A stretch of 64,000 nucleotides of DNA from an uncultured Eubacteriales bacterium (GCA_934466515.1 CAKSLH010000004.1:62001-126000); one strand, 5' to 3'. Positions 9,596 to 17,430 are shown, numbered from the stretch's first letter. Numbers and translations: made by a program. The notes: generated by a model from the letters alone, not told the origin.

Positions 9596-12247
9596 ATGAA
9601 CAGAGAAAAAATATCACTTAAAGCGGCGCAGGAGGGAATAGTCCTGCTTAAAAATGAAGATAACATTCTTCCGCTTGATAAAAAAAGCCCCGTCTGCATT
9701 TTCGGAAGAGGGCAAAATGAGTTCTATAAAGGCGGAAGAGGCTCAGGCGATGTAAATTCAGCCTATTATATTGACATTCCGTCGGGCATTAAGCAGTCCG
9801 GCTTTAAAATAAACGAAAAGCTTTTATCGGCTTATAGGAAAAAAGGAACGGTAACAAAAAAGCAGATAATTTCCGCGTCGGAATTTTCTGAAAACGCGGT
9901 AGCGGTAATTTCCAGAAATTCGACAGAATTCTGGGACAGAGAAATAAAAAATGATTTCACTCTTAAAGCGGAGGAAGAAAATTTACTTTTGTCCCTTGAA
10001 AAATCGGATTTTAAGAATATAATTTTAATTTTAAATATTGCAGGTCTTATTGATTTTACATTTTTAAAAAGATATAAAAAAATAAAAGCCGTATTGCTTT
10101 GTTTTCTCCCGGGAATGGAGGGCGGAAGAGCGATAGGGGATATTTTATGCGGAAAGATAAACCCCTCGGGACATCTTACAGACACCGCCGCCTGCTCCTA
10201 CGACGATTATCCTTGTGCGAAAAATCATCATTATTTTGCCGATACCGTTTATTATGAAGAGGATATTTTTACAGGCTACAGATATTTTGAAACGGTGAAA
10301 GAAGCAAGGGATAAGGTCGCTTTTCCTTTCGGTCACGGACTTTCATATACCGATTTTCGAATTTCCGATGTAAAGCTTTTTGAAAACGGGGAAGAAATTG
10401 AAATTTCATTTAATGTAACGAATATCGGAGAGCGCTCGGGCAAAGAGGTCGTTCAAATCTATTCGGGTAGGAAAAATGCCGTAAACCGCCCTGATTCAGA
10501 GCTTCGCGCCTTTAAGAAAACAAGGCTTTTAAAGCCGAACGAAACACAAAGCGAAATTTTAAAAATCAAAAAGTGCGAGCTTAAAGAATTTGACGAAGAG
10601 ATAGGCGCTTGGATTTTAAAAAAAGGCGTTTATTCCTTCTTTATAGGAAACAGTATCAGAAATACGGTGCTTGCAGGAAGCTTTGAGCAAAAAAAGGACG
10701 AAATATTACTTAAAACCGGCTCTTTATTAAATTGCAAGCTTCCGTCCCGTCTTTTGTCCGACGGGAGCGTTTTAAAAGAAAACGCGTTTGATAAGAGAGA
10801 TTTTGCGGAAAAATCATGCAAATGCGAGTTTATAAGCCCTGATGTGCTTTCTGAAAAACACTCAAATCACACTCTTTATGATGTCGCTGATAAAAAGCTT
10901 TCGTTAAAAGCTTTTATAAAAGAGCTGAGCGTTTCTGAAAAAATAAATTTATGTCAGGCTCAGCCTCCTGCGATTCCTAGAGGAACAGCCGGAATGGGAA
11001 ATAATTTCGAAAGAAGAATTCCCAATATTCAGACTGCCGACGGACCCGCGGGCTTAAGGGTATCGACCCCCACGACCTGTTTTCCGTGCGAGACGCTGAT
11101 TGCCTGCACATGGAATCCCGAAATTCAGTATAAAGCAGGGAAAGCAATGGGTGAGGAATGTGCAGAGCATAAAATAGACATATTGCTTGCTCCGGCTTTA
11201 AATATTCACCGAGACCCTCTCTGCGGAAGAAATTTTGAGTATTATTCTGAGGACCCGTATGTTTCGGGCAAAACGGCGGCAGAGGTTGTAAAGGGTATTC
11301 AGAGTACGGGTACAGCCGCCACGGTAAAGCATTTTGCCTGCAACAATCAGGAAAGATTCCGAATTTTTTCAAACAGTGTTGTTTCAGAAACAGCGCTCAG
11401 AGAAATTTATCTTAAGGGCTTTGAATATGTTGTAAAGGAAAGCAAGCCCGAATGCCTGATGACTTCTTATAATCTTATCAACGGTATAAGAACAAGCTCA
11501 AATTATTCGCTTTTATCGGTGATTTTAAGAAAAGAATGGGGATATTCGGGGGTTATTATGACAGACTGGCGGACGGACAGCCATTTATTTGAAGAAATAA
11601 ATGCAGGCAACAATGTAAAAATGCCTTTCGGCTATCCGGATGAAATAAAGCTTGCTCTCGACTATGCTTCTTACGGAAATCTTGATTTAAAACAGCTTGA
11701 CCGTTCTGTTTATCATATTTTAAAGCTGATTATGAAAACAAGAAGGTTTAAAACTGAAAATTTCGGTCCGATAAATAAAATATCAGGCGGTAAGTTTTCA
11801 AAATTTTCTGCTCTTAATCTTACATCGGTTTCACATACCTTTGCCGGCATTGAAAAATGCAGTGATATCGGCGGCGGTGAGAGTTTAAGAAGACTTGAAA
11901 AGGATATGCGCGGAAATGACTGCTTTTTAACCTATATTCTCGATTTTGAGAACTCCGGAGAGTATAATTTTTCGCTGAGATTTTCAGCTGAGGACAGCTC
12001 TTCATATATTGATTTTGATATTGACGGCGTTCATGCCGGTTCGTTTAAGGGAATAGATAAGTCTTTAGAATCAAGAGAATGGAATGAGGACGACCCTGCG
12101 GACCCGCGCATTCCGAAAAAATGGACTTCGAGTGAAAAGGTTAAAATAAATGTAACCTCGGGTAAGCATGAATTAAAGCTTTATATCAGAACCGAAAAAG
12201 AAAGACGGACAATGAGCTTGAATTTCCTGCTTTTTGAGAAAATATAA
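9596..12247 (+). CDS. GH3 beta-glucosidase family enzyme with permuted domain order
   Basis: 883 residues from ATG 9596, preceded by aaaggacgg. The frame is open further upstream but that part is repeat DNA. No signal peptide, so cytoplasmic. The domains are in reversed order: the GH3 C-terminal alpha/beta domain comes first (about 1-245, with GIVLLKNEDNILPL), then a fibronectin-III-like domain (about 255-345), then the catalytic GH3 N-terminal barrel (about 435-720). The barrel holds DGPAGLR, the KHFA(C)NNQE motif, and GVIMTDW whose Asp (about residue 657) is the expected nucleophile. A CBM6-like beta domain ends the protein (about 770-883). Reversed GH3 enzymes are known from Butyrivibrio and Ruminococcus. 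It probably hydrolyses imported beta-oligosaccharides. Confidence 0.9.
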   Translation: MNREKISLKAAQEGIVLLKNEDNILPLDKKSPVCIFGRGQNEFYKGGRGSGDVNSAYYIDIPSGIKQSGFKINEKLLSAYRKKGTVTKKQIISASEFSENAVAVISRNSTEFWDREIKNDFTLKAEEENLLLSLEKSDFKNIILILNIAGLIDFTFLKRYKKIKAVLLCFLPGMEGGRAIGDILCGKINPSGHLTDTAACSYDDYPCAKNHHYFADTVYYEEDIFTGYRYFETVKEARDKVAFPFGHGLSYTDFRISDVKLFENGEEIEISFNVTNIGERSGKEVVQIYSGRKNAVNRPDSELRAFKKTRLLKPNETQSEILKIKKCELKEFDEEIGAWILKKGVYSFFIGNSIRNTVLAGSFEQKKDEILLKTGSLLNCKLPSRLLSDGSVLKENAFDKRDFAEKSCKCEFISPDVLSEKHSNHTLYDVADKKLSLKAFIKELSVSEKINLCQAQPPAIPRGTAGMGNNFERRIPNIQTADGPAGLRVSTPTTCFPCETLIACTWNPEIQYKAGKAMGEECAEHKIDILLAPALNIHRDPLCGRNFEYYSEDPYVSGKTAAEVVKGIQSTGTAATVKHFACNNQERFRIFSNSVVSETALREIYLKGFEYVVKESKPECLMTSYNLINGIRTSSNYSLLSVILRKEWGYSGVIMTDWRTDSHLFEEINAGNNVKMPFGYPDEIKLALDYASYGNLDLKQLDRSVYHILKLIMKTRRFKTENFGPINKISGGKFSKFSALNLTSVSHTFAGIEKCSDIGGGESLRRLEKDMRGNDCFLTYILDFENSGEYNFSLRFSAEDSSSYIDFDIDGVHAGSFKGIDKSLESREWNEDDPADPRIPKKWTSSEKVKINVTSGKHELKLYIRTEKERRTMSLNFLLFEKI

Positions 12248-12258
12248 AATTGCCTAGG

Positions 12259-12314
12259 CAAGTGATAATAAATCCGAACCCGTTTTTATTTGGGTTCGGA
12301 TTTATTATCACTTG
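12259..12314. terminator. Perfect 23-bp inverted repeat between GH3 gene and rex
   Basis: Two 23-bp arms (12259-12281 and 12292-12314) are exact complements around a 10-nt loop rich in T. It sits between two convergent genes, so it may terminate both. The arm contains caagtgataataaa, also found in repeat family 2 copy B at 40233, and the following tgtgcggcggaa is shared too, so it is a relic of that repeat family rather than an ordinary terminator. Confidence 0.7.
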
Positions 12315-12339
12315 ATCTGTGCGGCGGAACTCTAACTTG

Positions 12340-12963
12340 TCACGCCAGCTTTAATGAAAGGGATAAAAGGCTGTCTGAAAGCCTGATATTTTCTATCACG
12401 GTATTTTTATCCTTTGATTTAAGCTCATATCCGCTGAAATTCAAAAAGCCTTTAACATTCCTTTTTTCAAGCTGATCGGCAATTTCCTGAGCCTCGCTTT
12501 GCGGAGTGCAGAGGATTGCCGCCTCAGGTCTTTGCTCCAAACAGAATTCGTCAAGCATTTGTATGCTTCTTATAGGAATGTTTTTAATAATTTTACCTAC
12601 AAGCGATTCCTTCTTATCAAAAATTCCTATTATCTGAAAGCCCGAGCTTTCAAAGCTTATGTGCTGTAAAAGCGCACAGCCTAATATTCCCGCGCCTATT
12701 AAAACGGTCTTTTTGAGCCTGTCAACCCCTAAAATACTTCCGAGCTCGGATTTTAATATGTCAACATTGTAGCCGTAGCCCTGCTGACCGAAATTCCCGA
12801 AATGATTGAAATCCTGTCTTATCTGACTGGCTCCGAGCCCCATGAATTTTGCAAGCTGAGCCGAAGAAATCCTTTTTATGTTTTGGCTTTCAAGCCTGCA
12901 TACAGCCTCATAATATTCGGGAAGCCTTCTGATAAGCGCCTTCGAAAAATCCTTGGTATTCAA
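12340..12963 (-). CDS. rex: Redox-sensing transcriptional repressor Rex
   Basis: 207 residues, TTG start after aggacggtg. An N-terminal winged-helix domain (about 1-78) has the typical ISSAQLAKFMGLGASQIRQD helix-turn-helix, followed by FGxxGxxGYGY. A Rossmann NADH-binding domain follows, with GAGILG at about 90-95 and an acidic FDK after strand 2. A C-terminal swapped helix ends the protein. Length and order are normal for Rex, which senses the NADH/NAD+ ratio and represses fermentation and respiration genes in Gram-positive bacteria. It is divergent from perR, sharing a 120-bp control region, so redox and peroxide sensing are coupled by position here. Confidence 0.95.
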   Translation of the reverse strand: MNTKDFSKALIRRLPEYYEAVCRLESQNIKRISSAQLAKFMGLGASQIRQDFNHFGNFGQQGYGYNVDILKSELGSILGVDRLKKTVLIGAGILGCALLQHISFESSGFQIIGIFDKKESLVGKIIKNIPIRSIQMLDEFCLEQRPEAAILCTPQSEAQEIADQLEKRNVKGFLNFSGYELKSKDKNTVIENIRLSDSLLSLSLKLA

Positions 12964-13009
12964 AGCTCACACCGTCCTTTATTAAAAATTTTATAACAGT
13001 TTAAAAAAA

Positions 13010-13071
13010 TTGTCAAGAAAACTCTTGACAAATCGGTTTCCCGTATGTATAATAAAATAGTAATCATTACT
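13010..13071. promoter_or_regulatory. Divergent rex/perR promoters with PerR-type box
   Basis: For perR there is TTGACA (13025-13030), a 17-bp spacer and TATAAT (13048-13053). The palindrome ttgtcaag-6-cttgacaa (13010-13031) gives a second, oppositely oriented TTGACA for rex, so the -35 elements are back to back; it could also serve as an operator. Just after the perR -10, AGTAATCATTACT (13059-13071) is a perfect 6-1-6 inverted repeat close to the PerR/Fur consensus TTATAATnATTATAA and placed to block transcription, which suggests autoregulation. Confidence 0.7.
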
Positions 13072-13086
13072 GATTTAGGAGCGTCT

Positions 13087-13458
13087 ATGAAAAATTATTC
13101 CAGACAGCGCGAAGCAATTCTCGAAATTGTCTCAGCGTCGCATTCCCATCCCACGGCGAGTGAAATCTATGAGGAAGTTAGGAAAAAAATTCCGAGTATT
13201 TCTCTCGGCACGGTCTACAGAAATCTTTCTCAGCTTTCTGAAAACGGGGATATCCTGATGCTTAGCGTCGGCGAGGGCTGCGAGCGGTATGACGGGAATG
13301 TTAAAGCCCACCTTCATCTTCACTGTAAGGTGTGCGGAAAAATTTTCGATATTCCGTTAGATGAGGAAAACGAGCTTTACAGGCTCGCGAAAAAAGAGGG
13401 CTTTAAATGCGAAAGCACCGTTTGTATTATGGAAGGCGTTTGTAAGGATTGCAAATAA
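13087..13458 (+). CDS. perR: Fur-family peroxide repressor PerR
   Basis: 123 residues from ATG 13087, chosen because taggagcg precedes it; an upstream in-frame ATG at 13045 lies inside the -10 region. An N-terminal winged helix (about 1-75) carries the SLGTVYRNL recognition helix. The C-terminal dimerisation domain has a HLHLHC stretch and two CxxC pairs (C80/C83 and C119/C122) forming the structural zinc site. PerR members use Fe/Mn with His/Asp ligands to sense peroxide. The PerR-like box in its own promoter and the rubrerythrin directly downstream (33-nt gap) support PerR over Fur or Zur. Confidence 0.88.
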   Translation: MKNYSRQREAILEIVSASHSHPTASEIYEEVRKKIPSISLGTVYRNLSQLSENGDILMLSVGEGCERYDGNVKAHLHLHCKVCGKIFDIPLDEENELYRLAKKEGFKCESTVCIMEGVCKDCK

Positions 13459-13491
13459 ATTAAAAAATTATTTTTTTCGGAGGTAAATATT

Positions 13492-14034
13492 ATGAAAAAG
13501 TTTGTATGTCTTGTTTGCGGTTATGTCTATGAGGGAACCGAGCCGCCGGCTGAATGTCCTATCTGCCATGCTCCCGCTTCTAAATTTGCAGAGCAGAGCG
13601 GCGAAAAGTCTTGGGCGGCTGAGCATGTTATAGGCGTAGCTAAGGGCGTTGACCAGAGAATTATCGACGGGCTGCGCGAGAATTTTAACGGCGAATGCAC
13701 CGAGGTCGGAATGTATCTTGCAATGGCAAGAGCCGCACATAGAGAGGGCTATCCCGAGATCGGAATGTACTGGGAAAAGGCGGCTTTCGAAGAGGCTGAG
13801 CATGCCGCAAAATTCGCCGAGATGTTAGGCGAGGTTGTAAGCGACAGCACAAAGGAGAATTTAAAGGTCCGCGTTGAGGCTGAAAACGGCGCAACCTTAG
13901 GTAAAACCGAGCTTGCTAAGCTTGCTAAGGAATTGGGGCTTGACGCAATTCACGATACCGTCCATGAGATGGCGCGCGATGAAGCGAGACATGGTAAGGC
14001 TTTTGAGGGTCTTTTAAACAGATATTTTAAATAA
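13492..14034 (+). CDS. Reverse rubrerythrin (NADH peroxidase type)
   Basis: 180 residues, start after a strong tcggagg. The rubredoxin domain is at the N-terminus (Cys6, Cys9, Cys22, Cys25) rather than the C-terminus, which marks the reverse rubrerythrins of Clostridium. The four-helix diiron domain follows, with E/ExxH ligands visible in ENFNGE, FEEAEHA and DEARHG. These proteins reduce hydrogen peroxide and oxygen using electrons from NADH via rubredoxin partners. It lies directly behind perR and is probably co-transcribed and derepressed by peroxide. A strong terminator follows at 14051-14085. Confidence 0.92.
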   Translation: MKKFVCLVCGYVYEGTEPPAECPICHAPASKFAEQSGEKSWAAEHVIGVAKGVDQRIIDGLRENFNGECTEVGMYLAMARAAHREGYPEIGMYWEKAAFEEAEHAAKFAEMLGEVVSDSTKENLKVRVEAENGATLGKTELAKLAKELGLDAIHDTVHEMARDEARHGKAFEGLLNRYFK

Positions 14035-14050
14035 GCTTTATTAAAATTTA

Positions 14051-14085
14051 AAAGCCGGTATGAGAATTTTCTCATACCGGTTTTA
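14051..14085 (+). terminator. Rho-independent terminator after rubrerythrin
   Basis: The arms aaagccggtatgagaa and ttctcataccggttt pair almost perfectly with a very short loop, followed by T residues, 17 nt after the stop codon. Confidence 0.85.
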
Positions 14086-14111
14086 TCTATATGTGATTAC
14101 AGTATAATCAT

Positions 14112-14190
14112 AAAAAAATAACCGCCCCTCTACCAAAGTCGCGGTTATTTTTTAACTAAAACTTAGGCTAACCGTCTATCGGTTCACCTT
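14112..14190 (-). ncRNA. Small RNA candidate resembling a type I antitoxin RNA without its toxin
   Basis: On the minus strand TTGACA (complement of 14215-14220) is followed by a TATAGA-like -10 at a short 15-bp spacing. It would start an RNA of about 80 nt containing the hairpin aaccgatagacggtt and ending in a strong hairpin (ataaccgc/gcggttat) followed by a T run at 14112-14152. The two hairpins resemble, from memory, those at the ends of Firmicutes type I toxin-antitoxin loci. No toxin-like hydrophobic frame lies on the opposite strand here, where rubrerythrin occupies the expected place. It could be a relic. Confidence 0.4.
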
Positions 14191-14218
14191 ATTTCTATAT
14201 CATATTCCGAATTTTGTC

Positions 14219-14245
14219 AAGCACCCGAAAGGGTGCTTTTTTATA
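14219..14245 (+). terminator. Hairpin terminator
   Basis: aagcaccc-gaaa-gggtgctt followed by TTTT. It stands on the + strand with no + gene between it and the rubrerythrin terminator, so it would end a short noncoding transcript or read-through. Confidence 0.65.
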
Positions 14246-14274
14246 TATTGTTAATTTTAATGACAAAAGCTGTT

Positions 14275-14592
14275 TTATTTATCAATACAGTAATTTATTA
14301 AAAGCTCTATCATTTTATAGTCCTTCTCGCTTAGCTTTGAAAAGCTTTCGGCAAAGGATTTCATATCCCTGTCAATAATTTCGCCCTTTAAAATGTAATC
14401 GGTGCTGACATTTAGAATATCACTGATTTTAATAAGATTTTCGATTTTAATGGCTTTGTTGCCTCTCTCTAAATTTGAAATCATCTGTACCGAAACATTC
14501 ATTTTTTCCGCAAGCGCTTCCTGTGTCAACCCCAAATGCTTTCTTCTTTTCGAAATTCTGTTTCCTATTTCAATCAAATCGGTATTCGGCAT
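14275..14592 (-). CDS. XRE-family transcriptional repressor
   Basis: 105 residues. An N-terminal helix-turn-helix of the Cro/CI type (about 8-62) has the LTQEALAEKMNVSVQMISNLERG core; a short C-terminal helical tail (about 70-105) probably dimerises. It is divergent from the 14737-17185 operon. Two near-identical palindromes in the shared control region straddle the operon's -35 element, so this regulator most likely represses that operon and perhaps itself. The signal is unknown. Confidence 0.88.
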   Translation of the reverse strand: MPNTDLIEIGNRISKRRKHLGLTQEALAEKMNVSVQMISNLERGNKAIKIENLIKISDILNVSTDYILKGEIIDRDMKSFAESFSKLSEKDYKMIELLINYCIDK

Positions 14593-14651
14593 ATTTTCAC
14601 CTCTTTATGAGCCTATAAATATATTATATGTATTTTCAGTTTAATTTTAAT

Positions 14652-14690
14652 AATCTATAGATTGACAAACTTAACCTATAGGTGTATAAT
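14652..14690 (+). promoter_or_regulatory. Promoter with paired operator palindromes
   Basis: TTGACA (14662-14667), 17 bp, TATAAT (14685-14690): a consensus sigma-A promoter for the downstream operon. AATCTATAGATT (14652-14663) and ACCTATAGGT (14674-14683) are perfect palindromes sharing the CTATAG centre and spaced 21 bp centre to centre, two helical turns. One abuts the -35 and the other fills the spacer. This is the arrangement expected for cooperative binding of two repressor dimers, most likely the adjacent XRE protein. Confidence 0.75.
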
Positions 14691-14736
14691 ATTTGCGGCA
14701 AACCGTCTTAAAATTAAAAAATAAGGGGGTGGAAAT

Positions 14737-15450
14737 ATGGCGAAAACTGTTTGCTGTGAAATTTGCGGAAAGGAAATGAAGGGCGGATTTTTCGTGGAAA
14801 GCTTTAATGCCTATATCGGCGGAAGATCTGAAACCATAAAGCTTTGTGAGGAATGCAATAATAAATATAAGCTCAGCAAGGAAGATAGGAAAAGGCTTGA
14901 TGTTAAGGTTGAAAACTATCAAAAAACTCATAAGGGTAAGATTCCCGCAAAGGAAGCGGTTGAAATTCTTAAAATGTATGTAAAAGAAAGGGACGAATAT
15001 CTGCAAAAAAGCGTGCTTGAAGCGCCCGAATTCTTTTACAGCGGCTTTGTCTATAATTCAACCGGCCATTTTAATGTAAGAGAATTTCAAATCAAGGATG
15101 ATACTATGAGTATCAGGGATATGGTTAAAAACATAGATAAATCTCAGGATCAGGAAAGCTGTTGCTTCGATAAAAACGATATCACAAGAATTGAGTATAA
15201 AAGGGATAATTTTATAGGACTTATGGCAAGCTCTTGGGATTTTACTCATGAATATTATACCTATACCGTAAGGTTTAACAGCGAAAGCACGCTTACTTAT
15301 AAGCCTTGTATTACAAGAACGGCGGTTGTAGGAAAGGGATTTCTTTTCGGCTATAAAAAATCAGCCGAACAAGAGCTTATAAAACAGCTTATGACTTTAA
15401 GAAACGCTATCGGCTCGGATTTGCCGATTGTTAAAGTCAAAAAATTTTAA
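14737..15450 (+). CDS. Zinc-ribbon protein with C-terminal PH-like domain, unknown function
   Basis: 237 residues; ribosome binding site aagggggtgg. The N-terminus is a treble-clef style zinc ribbon with a CxxC pair at about 7/10 and another at about 37/40 (CEEC). A charged helical section follows (about 45-100), then a beta-rich domain (about 120-235) that looks like the PH-like domains found in small bacterial membrane-associated proteins. No signal peptide or membrane segment. First gene of the operon controlled by the divergent XRE protein, followed by a small membrane protein and a sortase substrate. I do not recognise a named family. Confidence 0.75.
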   Translation: MAKTVCCEICGKEMKGGFFVESFNAYIGGRSETIKLCEECNNKYKLSKEDRKRLDVKVENYQKTHKGKIPAKEAVEILKMYVKERDEYLQKSVLEAPEFFYSGFVYNSTGHFNVREFQIKDDTMSIRDMVKNIDKSQDQESCCFDKNDITRIEYKRDNFIGLMASSWDFTHEYYTYTVRFNSESTLTYKPCITRTAVVGKGFLFGYKKSAEQELIKQLMTLRNAIGSDLPIVKVKKF

Positions 15451-15467
15451 TTGGGGAGAATTTAAAA

Positions 15468-15956
15468 ATGAAAAAGGATAAAAAACTTATTGAAACCATG
15501 GTGTTCGACGATTACGGCTATGCTCAGGAAATTAAGCAGGAGTCCGAACAGAAGCTCGCAAAAATCAAAATCGGTCTTATTGTCGCCGCTGTTTCAACTC
15601 TTTTAAGCCTTATAGGTGTTATGAGTATGAACAGCAATATTGAGACTCTCGGCGCAATTTGTTTGTTTTTCTCGTTTTTCGGTGCAATCGCTTCTTATGT
15701 TATAGGCGGCGGCTTCGGAATTGCTTTTAAGTTTGCAAGAAAGCTTGCTTGGATAGGCTGGGTAATAGCCCCGATTCCGATTGATATTGTAACCGGACTT
15801 TTAACGCTTGTGGTTTCCGTAATCGCGTTTTTCTTTGTTCCTCTGCTTTTCGTGTTTATAAACTACCGTCAGCAGAACAAGAATTTCAAAGACGCCGAGG
15901 ACTATTTAAGACACTTCAAACCTATAAGCGAAGTAACAAATACTGTTGAAAATTAA
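15468..15956 (+). CDS. Small membrane protein, unknown function
   Basis: 162 residues, gap of 17 nt from the gene before. Three to four hydrophobic segments: about 35-55, 60-82 and 98-130 (possibly two), with a charged N-terminus and an acidic-basic C-terminal tail. The glycine-rich YVIGGGFGIAFK between segments 2 and 3 is notable. It sits between a zinc-ribbon protein and a sortase-anchored protein in one operon, so a role at the membrane in the same process is inferred. No family recognised. Confidence 0.7.
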   Translation: MKKDKKLIETMVFDDYGYAQEIKQESEQKLAKIKIGLIVAAVSTLLSLIGVMSMNSNIETLGAICLFFSFFGAIASYVIGGGFGIAFKFARKLAWIGWVIAPIPIDIVTGLLTLVVSVIAFFFVPLLFVFINYRQQNKNFKDAEDYLRHFKPISEVTNTVEN

Positions 15957-15967
15957 GGAGTAGAAAA

Positions 15968-17185
15968 ATGAAAAAGATAGTATCATGTATTATTGCGGTC
16001 TTGGTGCTGGCAGGCGCGGCATTTTATACTGTAACTGCTGACAAATCCGAAGAAAACTTATGCAGAAAATTTGATGATGAGTTAGGTTACATTTATTACA
16101 AACAGAAAAATTTTTCTGAAATGAGTGCTTCAAGCATTGCCTACTATACCGCAGGTCAGTATGTAGATAATGAAACCGATTGCGAGTTTTATTATTATGA
16201 TTTTGAAAAAGACGAATATTGCCCCGACAAAGAGGGTAATTACATTAAAGTAGATGCCGACAAGTTTGACTCTGCGGTTAAAAAATGCTTTAATTACACC
16301 GGCGATTTCAGAAAAGATTACACTGCTGAAATCGCAGAGAGTGAAATAAAGAGTGATTATTACAACGAGGCAGAAAATTATTATATCGTGATGTGGAATT
16401 TCAGTGCTGGTGGTGGTGTTGATTATACATTCGCAGGCTATATCAAGACCTCAACAGGCTATAAGGTTTATATTAAGGGTGTAAACGAAGACGGCTCCGA
16501 CCTTAAAGCTGACAAAGACCCCTATTATGCCGAATTCGATATCGAATATGACGGCGGTTATTTAAAAGTAAACGATTTTAAAACCGTTAATGCGGTTATG
16601 CCCGAAATCAGCGGACTTATTACCTATCCCGATGTTACTTACTTAGTTCCCGACGGCATAACTGTCGACGGCGACGATTGCTTTGAGGCAGGCACCGAGG
16701 TGTTTATCAGAACAGAGGAAGACTTTGAATATGGATATGATAACGCAAAAACCGCTCTTAAAGATACCGCATTAAACGGCAAAATAGTTGTTTTTGATAT
16801 TAGAGCTTATAACCGTGCCTCATGGGACGGACTTGAAGTTCAGCCCAGTAAGCCTGTTAAAATAACCTTTGATATCCCTCAGGGACTTTCAGCCGATAAT
16901 CTTAAAATGTTCTACATTTCTGATGACGGCAAAACAGAAGAAATCAAAATAACCGTTGATAAAGCGAATAATAAAGTAACCGCTGAATTAAATCACTTCT
17001 CGGTTTACGCTTTTTGTAATGTTAAGAGCAACACCGTAAGCGGCGGAGCAAATAATACGGGAAGCACAAGCACCGAGCTTAAATCGCCTAAAACAGGATA
17101 TAATTCAGGCCTTTTTGCTGTTTTAATGCTCGCGTCGCTTTCCGTCCTTTCCGTTTCGGCAATTAAAATTTCCAAAGAGTCTTAA
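15968..17185 (+). CDS. Sortase-anchored surface protein with SPKTG signal
   Basis: 405 residues, start after aaggag. N-terminal signal peptide about 1-24. A long acidic Tyr/Asp-rich extracellular part follows, with a ZU5-like beta section near 275-345 (PSKPVKITFDIPQGL). At the C-terminus SPKTG (373-377) is followed by a hydrophobic segment and a short charged tail, the standard layout of a cell wall sorting signal. Class B sortase of Clostridioides difficile uses (S/N/P)PxTG rather than LPxTG, and a class B sortase is encoded 6.4 kb downstream. Substrate-enzyme pairing is inference. The N-terminal domain is not recognised. Confidence 0.82.
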   Translation: MKKIVSCIIAVLVLAGAAFYTVTADKSEENLCRKFDDELGYIYYKQKNFSEMSASSIAYYTAGQYVDNETDCEFYYYDFEKDEYCPDKEGNYIKVDADKFDSAVKKCFNYTGDFRKDYTAEIAESEIKSDYYNEAENYYIVMWNFSAGGGVDYTFAGYIKTSTGYKVYIKGVNEDGSDLKADKDPYYAEFDIEYDGGYLKVNDFKTVNAVMPEISGLITYPDVTYLVPDGITVDGDDCFEAGTEVFIRTEEDFEYGYDNAKTALKDTALNGKIVVFDIRAYNRASWDGLEVQPSKPVKITFDIPQGLSADNLKMFYISDDGKTEEIKITVDKANNKVTAELNHFSVYAFCNVKSNTVSGGANNTGSTSTELKSPKTGYNSGLFAVLMLASLSVLSVSAIKISKES

Positions 17186-17212
17186 TTAGAGTTGCACTAT
17201 AGACGGTACACA

Positions 17213-17423
17213 TCGTCTAATGTCCAAAATCTAATATCTAACATCTAAAAGAATATCCCTCAGTCAGCTAACGCTGACAGCTCCCCTCTATTTTTCGGTT
17301 TCACCGAAAAAAGAAGGGAGCCAATAAGCTTCCCCTTTAGACGAAAGGGGAAGTGTCTTAGCCCGTAGGGCAAAGACGATAGGGTTTGGTTATATCAGCG
17401 CGTAAGCGCACATTCGCCCATAC
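17213..17423 (+). repeat. Hairpin-chain repeat, family 1, copy R1a (left flank of module 1)
   Basis: It begins with a heptamer array (NNTCTAA units at about 17213-17250), then the family body: ccctcag with hairpin tcagc/gctga, agctcccctct ... agaagggagc enclosing a tttttcggt/accgaaaaa hairpin, then cttccccttt-agac-gaaaggggaag. After gacgatagggtttggttatat a closing gcgcgtaagcgc hairpin ends the copy. Same orientation as R1b. Confidence 0.88.
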
Positions 17424-17430
17424 AAAAACA

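Noticed and set aside
9217..9699. 160-residue frame on the minus strand
   Set aside because: Antisense through the repeat and the GH3 start; composition follows the repeat, and it has no ribosome binding site or domain.
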